DNA of 64,000 nt from CADEED01 sp036677145 (GCA_036677145.1 JAKFFF010000096.1:14181-78180), one strand, 5' to 3'; counted from the stretch's first letter, positions 17,621 through 28,886 are shown. Made by a program: numbers and translations. Notes: a model not told the origin generated them from the sequence alone.

Positions 17621-18944
17621 ATATTTCGGTACGGATGGTGTTCGCGGACGTGTCGGCGAACATCCGATGACGGTGGATTTCGCCTTGCGCCTCGCGAGCG
17701 CGGCCGCGCGGGTACTCGCACCCGAGGGCGGCACCGTGCTCATCGGCAAGGACACGCGCCTGTCGGGGTACATGTTCGAAGCGGCGCTCGAAGCCGGGTT
17801 TGTCGCCGCCGGCGTCGACGTCATGCTCATTGGTCCGTTGCCCACGCCCGGCATCGCGTTCCTGACGCGAAAATTCGACTGCGACTTCGGCGTCGTCATC
17901 AGCGCGTCTCACAATCTCTACGATGACAACGGCATCAAGTTCTTCGACAGCGAGGGCGGAAAACTTTCCGACGAAATCGAAGAGGCGATCGAGGCGGAAC
18001 TCGAGCGCGGCGCCATCACGCAGACTTCCATGAATCTCGGGCGCGCTTCGCGCGTCGACAAATCGCGGCGTCACTACCAGGATTTCTGCGCGGAATCGTT
18101 GCCGAAGGGCATGACGCTCGAGGGCATGAAACTCGTGGTCGATTGCGCGAACGGCGCCGGATACAAGGTCGTGCCGCGCACGCTCACCGATCTCGGCGCT
18201 GAAATCATTCCGATGGGATGTTCGCCGAATGGCCGCAACATCAACGACGGTTGCGGTTCCACGTCGCCCGGACTGCTGCAACTCACCGTGCCGGGCGTGC
18301 GCGCCGCGGCGGGCATTGCGCTCGACGGCGATGGCGACCGGCTCGCGATGGTCGACGGACTCGGGCGTGTCGTCGACGGCGATCAACTCATCTATATCAT
18401 CGCGAGCGCGCGCAAACGTGCGGGCACGCTCAAGGGACCCGTGGTCGGCACGGTGATGAGCAACCTCGGACTCGAAGTGGCGCTGCGCGAGCAGGGCATC
18501 GAGTTCAAGCGCGCGCAGGTCGGCGACCGGTATGTCCTCAGCATGCTGCGGGAAACCGGGGGTTCCGTCGGCGGCGAATCCTCCGGCCACATCCTGCTGC
18601 TCGACAAGACGACGACGGGCGATGCCCTCATGGCCGCGCTCCAGGTCCTCGCCGTGATGCGCGAGACCGGTCAGAGCCTCGCCGAACTTGCGGCTGGAAT
18701 GGCGCGATTTCCGCAAACCATGATCAATGTGAAGATTGCCCGCCGCGTCGATCTCAAGTCCGTTCCCGAACTCCAGGACACCGTGCAACGCGTGGAATCG
18801 AGTCTCGGTGGAGACGGCCGGGTGGTACTGCGCCCCTCCGGCACCGAGCCCGTGATCCGTGTCATGGTCGAGGCCCGAGACGAGACCGATACGGTGCGCT
18901 GCGCGGAAGAAATCGCGGCCGTGGTGCGCCGCGTTGCGTCCTGA
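17610..18944 (+). CDS. glmM: Phosphoglucosamine mutase
   Basis: Converts glucosamine 6-phosphate to glucosamine 1-phosphate for UDP-GlcNAc, peptidoglycan and lipid A. 444 residues (E. coli 445). The start (MPRKYFGTDGVRG) is diagnostic, the phosphoserine loop VVISASHN places the catalytic Ser at residue 100, the metal loop is DGDGDR, and the C-terminal phosphate-binding loop is RPSGTEPVIRVMVE. The ATG lies within the last codons of folP. The last codons carry the -35 element of the tpiA promoter. Confidence 0.97.
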   Translation: MPRKYFGTDGVRGRVGEHPMTVDFALRLASAAARVLAPEGGTVLIGKDTRLSGYMFEAALEAGFVAAGVDVMLIGPLPTPGIAFLTRKFDCDFGVVISASHNLYDDNGIKFFDSEGGKLSDEIEEAIEAELERGAITQTSMNLGRASRVDKSRRHYQDFCAESLPKGMTLEGMKLVVDCANGAGYKVVPRTLTDLGAEIIPMGCSPNGRNINDGCGSTSPGLLQLTVPGVRAAAGIALDGDGDRLAMVDGLGRVVDGDQLIYIIASARKRAGTLKGPVVGTVMSNLGLEVALREQGIEFKRAQVGDRYVLSMLRETGGSVGGESSGHILLLDKTTTGDALMAALQVLAVMRETGQSLAELAAGMARFPQTMINVKIARRVDLKSVPELQDTVQRVESSLGGDGRVVLRPSGTEPVIRVMVEARDETDTVRCAEEIAAVVRRVAS

Positions 18945-18962
18945 GGGACGCGCCGCTATCAT
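18934..18962 (+). promoter_or_regulatory. Probable promoter of tpiA-secG
   Basis: TTGCGT (18934-18939), a 17-base spacer and TATCAT (18957-18962), followed at once by CGCGCCCC, a GC-rich discriminator. The -35 lies inside the end of glmM. The same -10 plus CGCGCCC pattern recurs before nuoA, tRNA-fMet, rimP and rpsO. Confidence 0.55.
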
Positions 18963-19008
18963 CGCGCCCCTTTTTTGAGCGGCCTTGTGCCGTCCCGCGG
19001 GCAGGAAC

Positions 19009-19761
19009 ATGCGTCGCCAGATCATCGCAGGCAATTGGAAAATGCACGGCTCGCGCGCCGAAAACGCGACGCTGGTCGAGAACATCGTGCACAAGCTGCC
19101 GAATTCCTCGGCCGAAGTGTGGGTCTGCCCGCCGTTCCCGTATCTCGCCGAATTGAGCCGCGCGCTCGCGGGTTCGCGCGTCAGCCTGGGCGCGCAGGAT
19201 TGCTGCGCGGAGACCCAGGGGGCATTCACGGGCGAAGTGTCGGCGTCGATGCTGCGTGACGTGGGTTGCGCGGGGGCCATCGTCGGCCACTCCGAGCGCC
19301 GTGCGCTGTTCGGCGAATCCGATCAGCTCGTCGCGCGCAAGTTTGCCGCGGTGCTCGCGGCGGGGCTCACGCCGATCCTGTGCGTCGGTGAGTCTCTCGC
19401 GGAACGCGAGGGCGGCCGTACGTTCGAAGTCGTGGATCGGCAGCTCGACGCGGTTCTGGACCTGTCGGGTGTGGCGGCATTTACGCGCGCGGTGATCGCG
19501 TACGAGCCCGTGTGGGCCATCGGTACGGGCAAGACCGCAAGCCCGCAACAGGCCGAAGAGGTGCACGCCCATATCCGCGCGCGCGTCGCGGCACGCGATG
19601 CTAAGATCGCGGCCCTCGTCCGAATCCAGTACGGCGGCAGCGTCAAAGGCGCAAACGCGGCGGAGCTGTTTTCGATGCCGAACGTGGACGGCGGGCTCAT
19701 CGGCGGCGCCTCACTGAAGGCCGAAGAGTTCCTGGCGATCGTCGCCGCTGCCCGCGCCTGA
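19009..19761 (+). CDS. tpiA: Triosephosphate isomerase
   Basis: Interconverts dihydroxyacetone phosphate and glyceraldehyde 3-phosphate in glycolysis and gluconeogenesis. 250 residues with the substrate Lys in GNWKMHGS, the electrophile His in IVGHSERR, the catalytic Glu in AYEPVWAIGTGK and the phosphate loop YGGSVKGANA/GGLIGGASL. The start at 19009 (MRRQIIAGNWKM) has GCAGGAA upstream. secG follows after 16 bases, the arrangement found in many gammaproteobacteria. Confidence 0.97.
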   Translation: MRRQIIAGNWKMHGSRAENATLVENIVHKLPNSSAEVWVCPPFPYLAELSRALAGSRVSLGAQDCCAETQGAFTGEVSASMLRDVGCAGAIVGHSERRALFGESDQLVARKFAAVLAAGLTPILCVGESLAEREGGRTFEVVDRQLDAVLDLSGVAAFTRAVIAYEPVWAIGTGKTASPQQAEEVHAHIRARVAARDAKIAALVRIQYGGSVKGANAAELFSMPNVDGGLIGGASLKAEEFLAIVAAARA

Positions 19762-19777
19762 TATTGGGACATTCAAG

Positions 19778-20158
19778 ATGTTGCGAACCATTCTCACAAT
19801 CGTGCAGGTGCTCTCGGCCTTCATCATCGTCGGTCTCGTGCTGTTGCAGCGAGGCAAAGGCGCGGATGCCGGCGCGGGATTCGGCGCGGGTGCGTCGGGT
19901 ACAGTTTTCGGCGCGCGTGGCGCCACTACGGGCCTGTCGCGCATGACTGCGGTGTTCGCCGCGATTTTCATGCTCAACAGCCTGTTCCTCGCGTATTTCT
20001 TTCAGCGCGATTTCAAGGCGACACCGGAATCGCTGCTCGACAAGGTGCCCGTGACGACGACCGTGCCGGCAACGGCGCCAGCGCCGCCGCCGGTCGACGC
20101 GAATTCAGTTCCCGTGCCGGCCGCTCCGGCGACGGAACCGGTACCAGAAAAGCCCTGA
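19778..20158 (+). CDS. secG: Preprotein translocase subunit SecG
   Basis: Accessory subunit of the SecYEG channel. 126 residues with two membrane helices (about 3-22 and 53-71) and the conserved cytoplasmic loop VLLQRGKGADAGAGFGAGASGTVFG-type, here split by the usual Gly/Ala run. The C-terminal third (from about residue 88) is rich in Pro, Ala, Val and Thr and is longer than the E. coli tail. tRNA-Leu(GAG) lies 15 bases downstream, the same neighbour as in E. coli (secG-leuU). Confidence 0.95.
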   Translation: MLRTILTIVQVLSAFIIVGLVLLQRGKGADAGAGFGAGASGTVFGARGATTGLSRMTAVFAAIFMLNSLFLAYFFQRDFKATPESLLDKVPVTTTVPATAPAPPPVDANSVPVPAAPATEPVPEKP

Positions 20159-20173
20159 CGATTTTTCGACAAC

Positions 20174-20258
20174 GCCGACGTGGTGGAATTGGTAGACACA
20201 CTAGCTTGAGGGGCTAGCGGAGCGATCCGTGGGAGTTCGAGTCTCCCCGTCGGCACCA
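20174..20258 (+). tRNA. tRNA-Leu, anticodon GAG
   Basis: 85 nt. Acceptor arms GCCGACG / CGTCGGC pair fully, anticodon stem CTAGC / GCTAG frames the loop TTGAGGG with anticodon GAG at 20208-20210, a long class II variable arm follows, the T arm has GTTCGAGTC, and CCA is encoded (20256-20258). Reads CUC/CUU leucine codons. Its position directly after secG matches leuU of E. coli. Confidence 0.97.
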
Positions 20259-20274
20259 TCACTTTGTTTATCCC

Positions 20275-20283
20275 TGATACAAT
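20275..20283 (+). promoter_or_regulatory. Probable extended -10 promoter of the nuo operon
   Basis: TGATACAAT is an extended -10 (TGN-TACAAT), followed directly by CGCGCCC. No good -35 is present at 16-18 bases because that space is the tRNA-Leu 3' end, which fits extended -10 use. The predicted transcript leads about 75 nt to nuoA and contains a small CTCTC/GAGAG hairpin. Confidence 0.5.
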
Positions 20284-20367
20284 CGCGCCCGAATTTTTAC
20301 GGGGGCGGTTGTCTCTCATCGTCGAGAGGTTGCTGCCCCTTTTCGCGATGGCGCGGATCTCATCGAA

Positions 20368-20736
20368 ATGATCGAAAACTACCTGCCTGTACTGATTTTC
20401 CTCACCGTCGCCACCGGTCTCGCGCTGGTGTTGCTGACCCTCGGCATCGTGATCGGGCGCTGGAAAGCCAAGGCTCGCACCGACGCGCAGAAGCTTTCGC
20501 CTTACGAGTGCGGCTTCGAGGCCTTCGAAGACAGCCGCATGAAGTTCGACGTGCGTTATTACCTCGTCGCCATCCTGTTCATCGTCTTCGATCTCGAAAT
20601 CGCGTTCCTGTTTCCGTGGGCCGTGGTGCTCGACAGCATCGGCGTGTTCGGCCTCGTCGCGATGGGCATCTTCCTGTTCATCCTCGTCGTTGGCTTCATC
20701 TACGAGTGGAAGAAGGGAGCGCTCGAATGGGATTGA
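20368..20736 (+). CDS. nuoA: NADH-quinone oxidoreductase subunit A
   Basis: Small membrane subunit of respiratory complex I at the junction of the peripheral and membrane arms. 122 residues with three hydrophobic helices (about 7-30, 63-85, 92-115) and the conserved cytoplasmic loop KLSPYECGFEAFEDSRMKFDVRYYL, whose Cys lies in the quinone-channel region. ATG 20368 aligns with the family. First gene of the 14-gene nuo operon; its last 10 bases overlap nuoB. Confidence 0.96.
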   Translation: MIENYLPVLIFLTVATGLALVLLTLGIVIGRWKAKARTDAQKLSPYECGFEAFEDSRMKFDVRYYLVAILFIVFDLEIAFLFPWAVVLDSIGVFGLVAMGIFLFILVVGFIYEWKKGALEWD

Positions 20737-21245
20737 CCCAGGATTCGGACAACCAGGTGCCGGACAGCGAACAGCAGGGATTCGCCGAGCGCGGTTTCCT
20801 CACAACCTCCGTCGACACCGTCATGAACTGGGCGCGCACCGGATCGTTGTGGCCGATGACGTTCGGCCTCGCGTGCTGCGCCGTCGAGATGATGCATGCG
20901 GGCGCCTCGCGTTATGACCTCGATCGTTTTGGCGTGGTGTTCCGTCCGAGCCCGCGTCAATCCGACGTCATGATCGTCGCCGGCACGCTGGTGAACAAAA
21001 TGGCCCCGGCGCTGCGCAAGGTCTACGACCAGATGCCCGAGCCCCGCTGGGTCATCTCCATGGGTTCATGCGCGAACGGCGGCGGTTACTACCACTATTC
21101 CTACGCCGTCGTGCGTGGCTGCGACCGCATCGTGCCCGTCGACGTGTACGTGCCGGGTTGTCCGCCCACCGCCGAAGCACTGCTGTACGGAATCATCCAG
21201 CTGCAGAAGAAGATCGAGCGCACCAGCTCGATCGCGAACGCATAA
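20727..21245 (+). CDS. nuoB: NADH-quinone oxidoreductase subunit B
   Basis: Carries the terminal 4Fe-4S cluster N2 that hands electrons to quinone. 172 residues; the four cluster ligands are visible as LACCAVEMM, GSCANGGG and PGCPPTAEA. The ATG at 20727 (MGLTQDSD) lies inside the end of nuoA; longer frames upstream only read antisense-like sequence through nuoA. Confidence 0.97.
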   Translation: MGLTQDSDNQVPDSEQQGFAERGFLTTSVDTVMNWARTGSLWPMTFGLACCAVEMMHAGASRYDLDRFGVVFRPSPRQSDVMIVAGTLVNKMAPALRKVYDQMPEPRWVISMGSCANGGGYYHYSYAVVRGCDRIVPVDVYVPGCPPTAEALLYGIIQLQKKIERTSSIANA

Positions 21246-21251
21246 GCCCGC

Positions 21252-21929
21252 ATGACCGAAAAGATCGCAGCACTCGCCACGAAGATCGATGCGCGCCTGC
21301 CCGGGCAGCTGCAGCGGGTACCGTCGTTGACTGATGAGCTGTGTTACGAAGTGCAGCCCGCGCAACTGCGCGAAGTCTGTCTCGCATTGCGCGATACACC
21401 CGAGCTCAAGTTCGAGATCCTGATCGATGTCGCGGGCATCGATTACATGGATTACGGGACGACCGAGTGGAAGACGTATTCGGCGACGGCCAGCGGCTTC
21501 AGCCGCGGCGTGAATCGCGGTGGTCCGCGCAAACCCCACGATGGCGCCCGTTTCGCGGTGGCGTATCAGTTGTTGTCGATCACCAATAATCAGCGCGTGC
21601 GCCTGCGCGCGCGCTGCGAAGATCTCGAAGATCCCATCATCGATTCCGTGGTGGATATCTGGCCGGGCGCCAACTGGTTCGAGCGCGAGGCGTTCGACCT
21701 GTTCGGCATTCTCTTCACGGGGCATCCGGATCTGCGCCGCATCCTCACGGACTACGGCTTCATTGGTCATCCGTTCCGCAAGGATTTCCCGCTTATCGGC
21801 AACGTCGAAGTCCGGTACGACGCCGACAAGCAACGCGTGGTGTACGAGCCCGTGAGCATCGAGCCGCGCACGCTGGTGCCGAAGGTCATCCGCGATGACA
21901 ACCGCTACGACCCGGCGCTGAAGAAATGA
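21252..21929 (+). CDS. nuoC: NADH-quinone oxidoreductase subunit C
   Basis: Peripheral-arm scaffold subunit. 225 residues, separate from NuoD (not the NuoCD fusion found in E. coli). Ends with the complex I 30-kDa signature: EREAFDLFGILFTGHPDLRRIL and HPFRKDFPL. An insertion around residues 78-105 before ARFAVAYQLLS is also common in NuoC proteins of related groups. Overlaps nuoD by four bases. Confidence 0.96.
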   Translation: MTEKIAALATKIDARLPGQLQRVPSLTDELCYEVQPAQLREVCLALRDTPELKFEILIDVAGIDYMDYGTTEWKTYSATASGFSRGVNRGGPRKPHDGARFAVAYQLLSITNNQRVRLRARCEDLEDPIIDSVVDIWPGANWFEREAFDLFGILFTGHPDLRRILTDYGFIGHPFRKDFPLIGNVEVRYDADKQRVVYEPVSIEPRTLVPKVIRDDNRYDPALKK

Positions 21930-23179
21930 ACGAGATTCGCAACTTCACGATGAACTTCGGTCCGCAGCATCCGGCGGCGCACGGTGTGCTGCGCCTGGTG
22001 CTGGAGATGGACGGCGAAGTCGTTCAGAAGGCCGACCCGCACATCGGACTGCTGCATCGTGGCACCGAGAAACTCGCCGAGTCGAAGCCGTTCAACCAGT
22101 CCATCGGTTACATGGACCGGCTCGATTACGTCTCGATGATGTGCAACGAACACGCGTACGTGCTGGCCATCGAGCGGTTGCTCGGGGTCACCGTGCCGGT
22201 GCGCGCGCAGTACATCCGCGTGATGTTCGACGAGGTCACGCGGGTGCTGAATCACCTGATGTGGCTCGGCGCGCACGCACTCGACATCGGCGCGATGACG
22301 GTCTTCCTGCTCGCGTTCAAGGAACGCGAAGACCTGATGGATTGTTACGAGGCGGTCTCGGGCACGCGCATGCACGCCACGTATTACCGCCCGGGCGGCG
22401 TGTATCGCGATCTGCCGGACTCCATGCCGAAGTACCAGGCTTCGAAGTGGCGCACGAAGAAACGCGCCGACCAGATGAACGAGGCGCGCTCGGGTTCGCT
22501 GCTCGATTTCCTCGACGCCTTCGTCGCGCGTTTCCCGAAATGCGTCGATGAGTACGAAACGCTGCTCACAGACAATCGCATCTGGAAGCAGCGCACCGTG
22601 AACATCGGCGTCGTGACGCCGGAGCGCGCGATGGCGCTGGGTTTCTCGGGCGCCATGCTGCGTGGCTCGGGCATCGTGTGGGACCTGCGCAAGATGCAGC
22701 CCTATGAAGTTTATGCCGACATGGAATTCGACATTCCCGTGGGCGTGAACGGCGATTGCTACGACCGTTATCTCGTGCGCATCGAAGAAATGCGCCAGAG
22801 CAATCGCATCATCAAGCAGTGCATCGACTGGCTGAAGCGCAATCCTGGCCCGGTGATGATCGACGACGCCAAGGTGCGTCCGCCGCGCCGTGAAGAGATG
22901 AAGGGCGACATGGAATCCCTCATCCACCACTTCAAGCTGTTCACCGAAGGGTACTCGGTGCCGGAAGGCGAGACGTACGCCGCCGTCGAAGCGCCCAAGG
23001 GCGAGTTCGGCATCTACCTGATTTCGGACGGCGCCAACAAACCGTATCGCCTGAAGTGCCGCGCGCCCGGTTTCGCGCACCTGTCGGCGCTCGAAGAAAT
23101 GACCAAGGGTCACATGCTCGCGGACGTGGTCGCGGTGATCGGTACGCAGGACATCGTGTTCGGAGAGGTGGATCGATGA
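21926..23179 (+). CDS. nuoD: NADH-quinone oxidoreductase subunit D
   Basis: 49-kDa subunit forming the quinone-binding pocket with NuoB. 417 residues with FGPQHPAAHGVLRLVLEMDGE at the N-terminus, the HRGTEKLAE signature and the C-terminal LADVVAVIGTQDIVFGEVDR, ending in the conserved Asp-Arg. ATG in a four-base overlap with nuoC; the stop overlaps nuoE in the same ATGA manner. Confidence 0.97.
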   Translation: MNEIRNFTMNFGPQHPAAHGVLRLVLEMDGEVVQKADPHIGLLHRGTEKLAESKPFNQSIGYMDRLDYVSMMCNEHAYVLAIERLLGVTVPVRAQYIRVMFDEVTRVLNHLMWLGAHALDIGAMTVFLLAFKEREDLMDCYEAVSGTRMHATYYRPGGVYRDLPDSMPKYQASKWRTKKRADQMNEARSGSLLDFLDAFVARFPKCVDEYETLLTDNRIWKQRTVNIGVVTPERAMALGFSGAMLRGSGIVWDLRKMQPYEVYADMEFDIPVGVNGDCYDRYLVRIEEMRQSNRIIKQCIDWLKRNPGPVMIDDAKVRPPRREEMKGDMESLIHHFKLFTEGYSVPEGETYAAVEAPKGEFGIYLISDGANKPYRLKCRAPGFAHLSALEEMTKGHMLADVVAVIGTQDIVFGEVDR

Positions 23180-23718
23180 CGCACGTCGTGAAGACTGCGG
23201 ATGGCGGCGCGTTCGAGCCGGTACTCGGCGAGAAGGCGCGTCTGCTCAATGAACACACACGGCATGAGATCGACGAATGGATCGGCCGTTTTCCGACGGG
23301 CCGCCATCGCTCGGCCGTGTTGTCGGCGCTGCGTTTCACGCAGGAGCAGAACAACGGCTTCCTCACGCCCGAGCTCATGGACGGCGTCGCGGAATATCTG
23401 CGGCTGCCGCCGATCCAGGTGTACGAAGTCGCGAGCTTCTACTCGATGTTCGAGACGCATCCCTGCGGCCGGCATCACGTCAGCATCTGCACGAACATCA
23501 GCTGCATGTTGAATGGCGCCGAGGACCTCGTGAAACACTGCGAGAAGAAACTCGGCATCAAGCTGGGTGAGAGCACGTCCGATGGGCGCATCTTCCTCAA
23601 GAAGGAAGAAGAGTGCCTGGCCGCCTGCACCGGCGCGCCGATGATGATGGTCGATCACGTTTTCCACGAGTACCTGACGCCCGAAAAGGTGGACAAGGTT
23701 CTCGACGAGCTGAAGTGA
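23176..23718 (+). CDS. nuoE: NADH-quinone oxidoreductase subunit E
   Basis: 24-kDa subunit with the 2Fe-2S cluster N1a. 180 residues; the ligands appear as CTNISC and, about 35 residues on, ECLAACTGAPMM. A thioredoxin-like fold is expected. The ATG at 23176 overlaps the nuoD stop; earlier in-frame ATGs lie inside nuoD and give sequence without similarity. Confidence 0.96.
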   Translation: MTHVVKTADGGAFEPVLGEKARLLNEHTRHEIDEWIGRFPTGRHRSAVLSALRFTQEQNNGFLTPELMDGVAEYLRLPPIQVYEVASFYSMFETHPCGRHHVSICTNISCMLNGAEDLVKHCEKKLGIKLGESTSDGRIFLKKEEECLAACTGAPMMMVDHVFHEYLTPEKVDKVLDELK

Positions 23719-23727
23719 GCTAACTAG

Positions 23728-25049
<1,322 letters not shown>

Positions 25050-25053
<4 letters not shown>

Positions 25054-27287
25054 GCGCGGTTCCTCCCGTAACTCCTCCGAAAGATGGGCCGCCAGCCGCG
25101 CCGCCTTCCGACGTCGTGAACGTCGAGGTCGACGGCAAGCCCTGCCAGGGCAAGAAAGGCCAGATGATCATCCACGTCACGGACGCGCAGAACGCGTACG
25201 TGCCGCGCTTCTGCTATCACGACAAACTACCCATCGCGGCCAACTGCCGCATGTGCCTGGTGGAAGTCGAGAAGGCGCCCAAGCCACTGCCGGCCTGCGC
25301 CACGCCCATCGGCGAGGGCATGAAGATCTTCACGAAGAGCCCGAAGGCCATCGGCGCGCAGAAGGCGACGATGGAGTTCCTGCTCATCAACCATCCGCTC
25401 GACTGCCCGATCTGCGACCAGGGCGGCGAGTGCGAGCTGCAGGATCTCGCGATGGGCTTCGGCCGCGACGCGGCACGCTTCAACGAGCGCAAGCGCGTGG
25501 TCAAGGACAAGGACATCGGTCCGTTGGTCTCCACCGACATGACGCGCTGCATTCACTGCACGCGCTGCGTGCGCTTCGGTCAGGACATCGCGGGTATCCA
25601 GGAACTCGGCACCACCGGCCGTGGCGAGCACATGGAGATCGGCACGTATGTCGAACGCGCGGTCGAGCACGAGCTCTCCGGCAACATCATCGACCTGTGC
25701 CCGGTTGGCGCGCTGAATTCCAAGCCGTTCCGTTATCGCGCGCGCTCGTGGGAAATGACGCAGGCCGCGCTCGTGTCGCCCCATGACGGCGTCGGCACCA
25801 ATCTTTTCGGCCACGTGTTGCGCGGCCGGCTCATGCGCGTCGTGCCGCGTGCGAACGACGCCATCAACGAAACCTGGATCGCCGATCGCGACCGCTTCAG
25901 CTACGAAGGCATCTACAGCGCCGATCGTCTCGAGTCGCCGATGGTGCGCGAAGGCACGGAGTGGAAGAAGGTCAGCTGGGAAGTCGCGCTCGAAACCGCC
26001 GCCCAGGCGCTGAAGTCGGCCGGCGCGGATCTTGCGACACTCGCGAGCAGTTCCGCCACGCTCGAGGAACTCTATCTACTCAGCAAGCTCACGCGTGCGC
26101 TGGGTTCGAACAACATCGACCATCGCCTGCGCCAGGCGGATTTCCGCGACCAGGCAGCCGATCCCGCGGCGCCCGGCCTGGGTGGCCTCGCCATTGCCGG
26201 CATCGATGAACTCGATGCGCTGCTGGTCGTCGGCAGCAACCTGCGCCGCGAAGTGCCGGTGCTCGCGAATCGCGTGCGCAAGGCCGCGAAACGCGGCGCG
26301 AAGATCGCCTTCGTGAATCCGGCGCGGTTCGACTACCTGTTCCCCGTGGCCGCCTATCTCGAGTCCGCGCCAGCACAGCAGCTGGCGGACCTGGCCGCCA
26401 TCTACACCGCCTGTCTCGAAGGCGCAGCGGCGCCGGCCCATCTCGCCGGACTCGTTGCCGGCGCAACACCTAACGTCGGACACCGCGCGGTCGCCGCGGC
26501 TCTCAAGAGCGGGCAGAAGCGCGCGATCTGGCTGGGCGCGCTGGCATTGCGCCATCCCGCGTATGCGGATCTGCGCGCCGTGGCCGCGGGCATCGCCCTT
26601 GCCACGGGTGCGACGCTGGGCGTGCTGGCCGAAGGCGGCAATGCCGCGGGTGCGTATCTCGCCGGCGCGGTGCCGCATCGCGAAGCGGCCGGAATCAAGA
26701 GCGCGAACACCGGCAAGAATGCACGCGACATGCTCACTCAGTCGCAGAAGGTCTATCTGTTGTTCGGCGGCGCGGAGCCGTGGGCCGACGGAATGGGCGC
26801 GGATGCGCTCAAGGCGCTCGGCGGCGCCAGCTATCTCATCGCCGCCACGCCGTATGCGGATGAACAACTGAAGTCGCTCGCGCACTTGTTGCTGCCGACC
26901 TCGACCTTCGTCGAGACGTCGGGCACCTACGTCAACCTCGAAGGACTCTGGCAGAGCTTCGCGGGTGCCGCGAAGCCGCTGGGCGAGTCGCGTCCCGGCT
27001 GGAAGGTGTTGCGCGTGCTCGGCAATCTCGCCGGCGTCGCGAATTTCGACTACCAGTCATCGGAAGAAGTGCGCGAAGAATTGCGCGCCCGTTGTGCCGA
27101 CCTCGCCGCGGGCTCCTATCAAGGCACGCACTCGGTCTCGGGTTCGAGCGGTGCACCGAAATCCGATGCGCGGGTCATCGACGTGCCGATGTATTCGATT
27201 GACGCGGTACTGCGCCGCGCGCCGTCGCTGCAGCGGACGAAGGAAGGCAAGGGCGCCGCGGTCGTGTACGGGAGCGCGGGCGCATGA
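25050..27287 (+). CDS. nuoG: NADH-quinone oxidoreductase subunit G
   Basis: Largest peripheral subunit, with clusters N1b, N4 and N5. 745 residues, the short form compared with the ~908 residues of E. coli. Cluster ligands: FCYH / CRMCLVEV / CATP for 2Fe-2S, the His-Cys motif CPICDQGGECELQD for N5, and CIHCTRCVRFG with CPVGAL for N4. The rest is a degenerate molybdopterin-oxidoreductase domain. A Pro-rich N-terminal extension (PPVTPPKDGPPAAPP) precedes the ferredoxin fold. ATG 25050 overlaps the nuoF stop. Confidence 0.97.
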
Positions 27288-28378
27288 TCGAGTGGGTTGG
27301 CAATCTCATCGGCTACCCGGCCTGGCCCGAGGTCCTGAAGTCGACCTTCTGGATCCTCGGTGTAACTGTTGCGCTGATCCTCTCCGTCGCGTTCACCACG
27401 TTGTGGGAGCGCAAGGTCATCGGCTGGATGCAGCTGCGCAAGGGACCGAACCGCGTCGGCAGCATCTTCGGGTTCATCCCGGGCATCTTTCAGCCGTTCG
27501 CGGACGTCATCAAACTTCTGATCAAAGAAGTCGTGATCCCGGCGGAATCGAACAAGGTTCTGTTCCGCATCGCGCCGGTCATCACGCTGGTGCCGGCATT
27601 CGCGATCTGGGCCGTGATTCCGCTCGATCCGAATCTCGTCATCGCCGACGTCAATGCCGGCCTGCTGTACGTGCTCGCGCTCACGTCGGTGGGCGTTTAC
27701 GGCGTGATCCTCGCCGGTTGGGCATCGAATTCGAAGTACGCCTTCCTCGGCGCCATGCGTTCGGCCGCGCAGATCGTCGCCTACGAAATCGCGATGGGTT
27801 TCGCGCTGGTCGGTGTGATCATGGCCGCCGGTAGTTTGAACCTCGGCGACATCGTCACGGGACAGCGGGGCGGCTGGTTCTCCTGGAACTGGTCGTGGCT
27901 GTTCCCGCTGTTCGTCGTGTATTTCATCTCGGGGGTCGCGGAAACCAACCGCGCACCCTTCGACGTCGCCGAAGGCGAATCGGAAATCGTCGCCGGTTTC
28001 CACGTCGAGTATTCGGGCATCGCGTTCGCGCTGTTCTTCCTGGCCGAATACGCCAACATGATCCTGATCTCGGCGCTGACCGCGGTGTTCTTCTTCGGCG
28101 GCTGGCTGAGTCCGTTCGACGGCCATTTCGTCGATTCGTCGCTGCGCACCGTGCCGGTCATCGGGCACATCATGGGCGACGGCTTCCATTGGCTGTTCCT
28201 CAAACTGTTCTTGTTCCTTTTCCTGTTCCTGTGGTTCCGGGCCACGTTCCCGCGCTACCGGTACGACCAGATCATGCGTCTCGGCTGGAAGATCCTCATT
28301 CCGGTGACCATCGTCTGGATCGCGGTTGAAGGCGTGTTCGCGTATCTGAAAGTCGGTCCGTGGAAAGTGGTGGGCTAA
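27284..28378 (+). CDS. nuoH: NADH-quinone oxidoreductase subunit H
   Basis: Membrane subunit that builds the quinone entry channel with NuoB and NuoD. 364 residues, about eight helices, with WERKVIGWMQLRKGPNRVG and the acidic loop ETNRAPFDVAEGESEIVAGFHVEYSG split here as ETNRAPFDVAEGESEIV, the region where complex I inhibitors bind. Four-base overlap with nuoG. Confidence 0.97.
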   Translation: MIEWVGNLIGYPAWPEVLKSTFWILGVTVALILSVAFTTLWERKVIGWMQLRKGPNRVGSIFGFIPGIFQPFADVIKLLIKEVVIPAESNKVLFRIAPVITLVPAFAIWAVIPLDPNLVIADVNAGLLYVLALTSVGVYGVILAGWASNSKYAFLGAMRSAAQIVAYEIAMGFALVGVIMAAGSLNLGDIVTGQRGGWFSWNWSWLFPLFVVYFISGVAETNRAPFDVAEGESEIVAGFHVEYSGIAFALFFLAEYANMILISALTAVFFFGGWLSPFDGHFVDSSLRTVPVIGHIMGDGFHWLFLKLFLFLFLFLWFRATFPRYRYDQIMRLGWKILIPVTIVWIAVEGVFAYLKVGPWKVVG

Positions 28379-28381
28379 GTC

Positions 28382-28861
28382 ATGCGTAACATCTTCAAGA
28401 CATTTTTCCTCACCGAGCTGCTCGCCGGCATGTGGGTGACGATCCGCAAGTTCGTCTCTCCGAAGTTCACCGTGAACTACCCGGAAGAGAAGACCCCGCA
28501 GTCGCCGCGCTTCCGCGGCCTGCACGCGCTGCGCCGTTACCCGAACGGTGAAGAGCGCTGCATCGCCTGCAAACTCTGCGAGGCGGTGTGCCCGGCGCTC
28601 GCGATCACGATCGAATCGGACGTGGCCAACGACGGCACGCGCCGTACGACGCGTTACGACATCGACCTGTTCAAGTGCATCTACTGCGGCTTCTGCGAAG
28701 AGGCCTGCCCGGTGGATGCCATCGTCGAGACGCGGATCCACGAGTACCACATGGAACATCGTGGCGAGAACATCATGACGAAAGACAAACTACTTGCCGT
28801 GGGCGAGCGTTACGACGCGTTGATCAGCGCCGACAAGGCCGCCGACGCGGCGTACCGGTAG
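28382..28861 (+). CDS. nuoI: NADH-quinone oxidoreductase subunit I
   Basis: Eight-iron ferredoxin-like subunit with clusters N6a and N6b. 159 residues; both ligand sets are intact: CIACKLCEAVCP and CIYCGFCEEACP. Starts three bases after nuoH. Confidence 0.97.
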   Translation: MRNIFKTFFLTELLAGMWVTIRKFVSPKFTVNYPEEKTPQSPRFRGLHALRRYPNGEERCIACKLCEAVCPALAITIESDVANDGTRRTTRYDIDLFKCIYCGFCEEACPVDAIVETRIHEYHMEHRGENIMTKDKLLAVGERYDALISADKAADAAYR

Positions 28862-28886
28862 CGGCGGGCGAAGGGAGCAGCGCAGG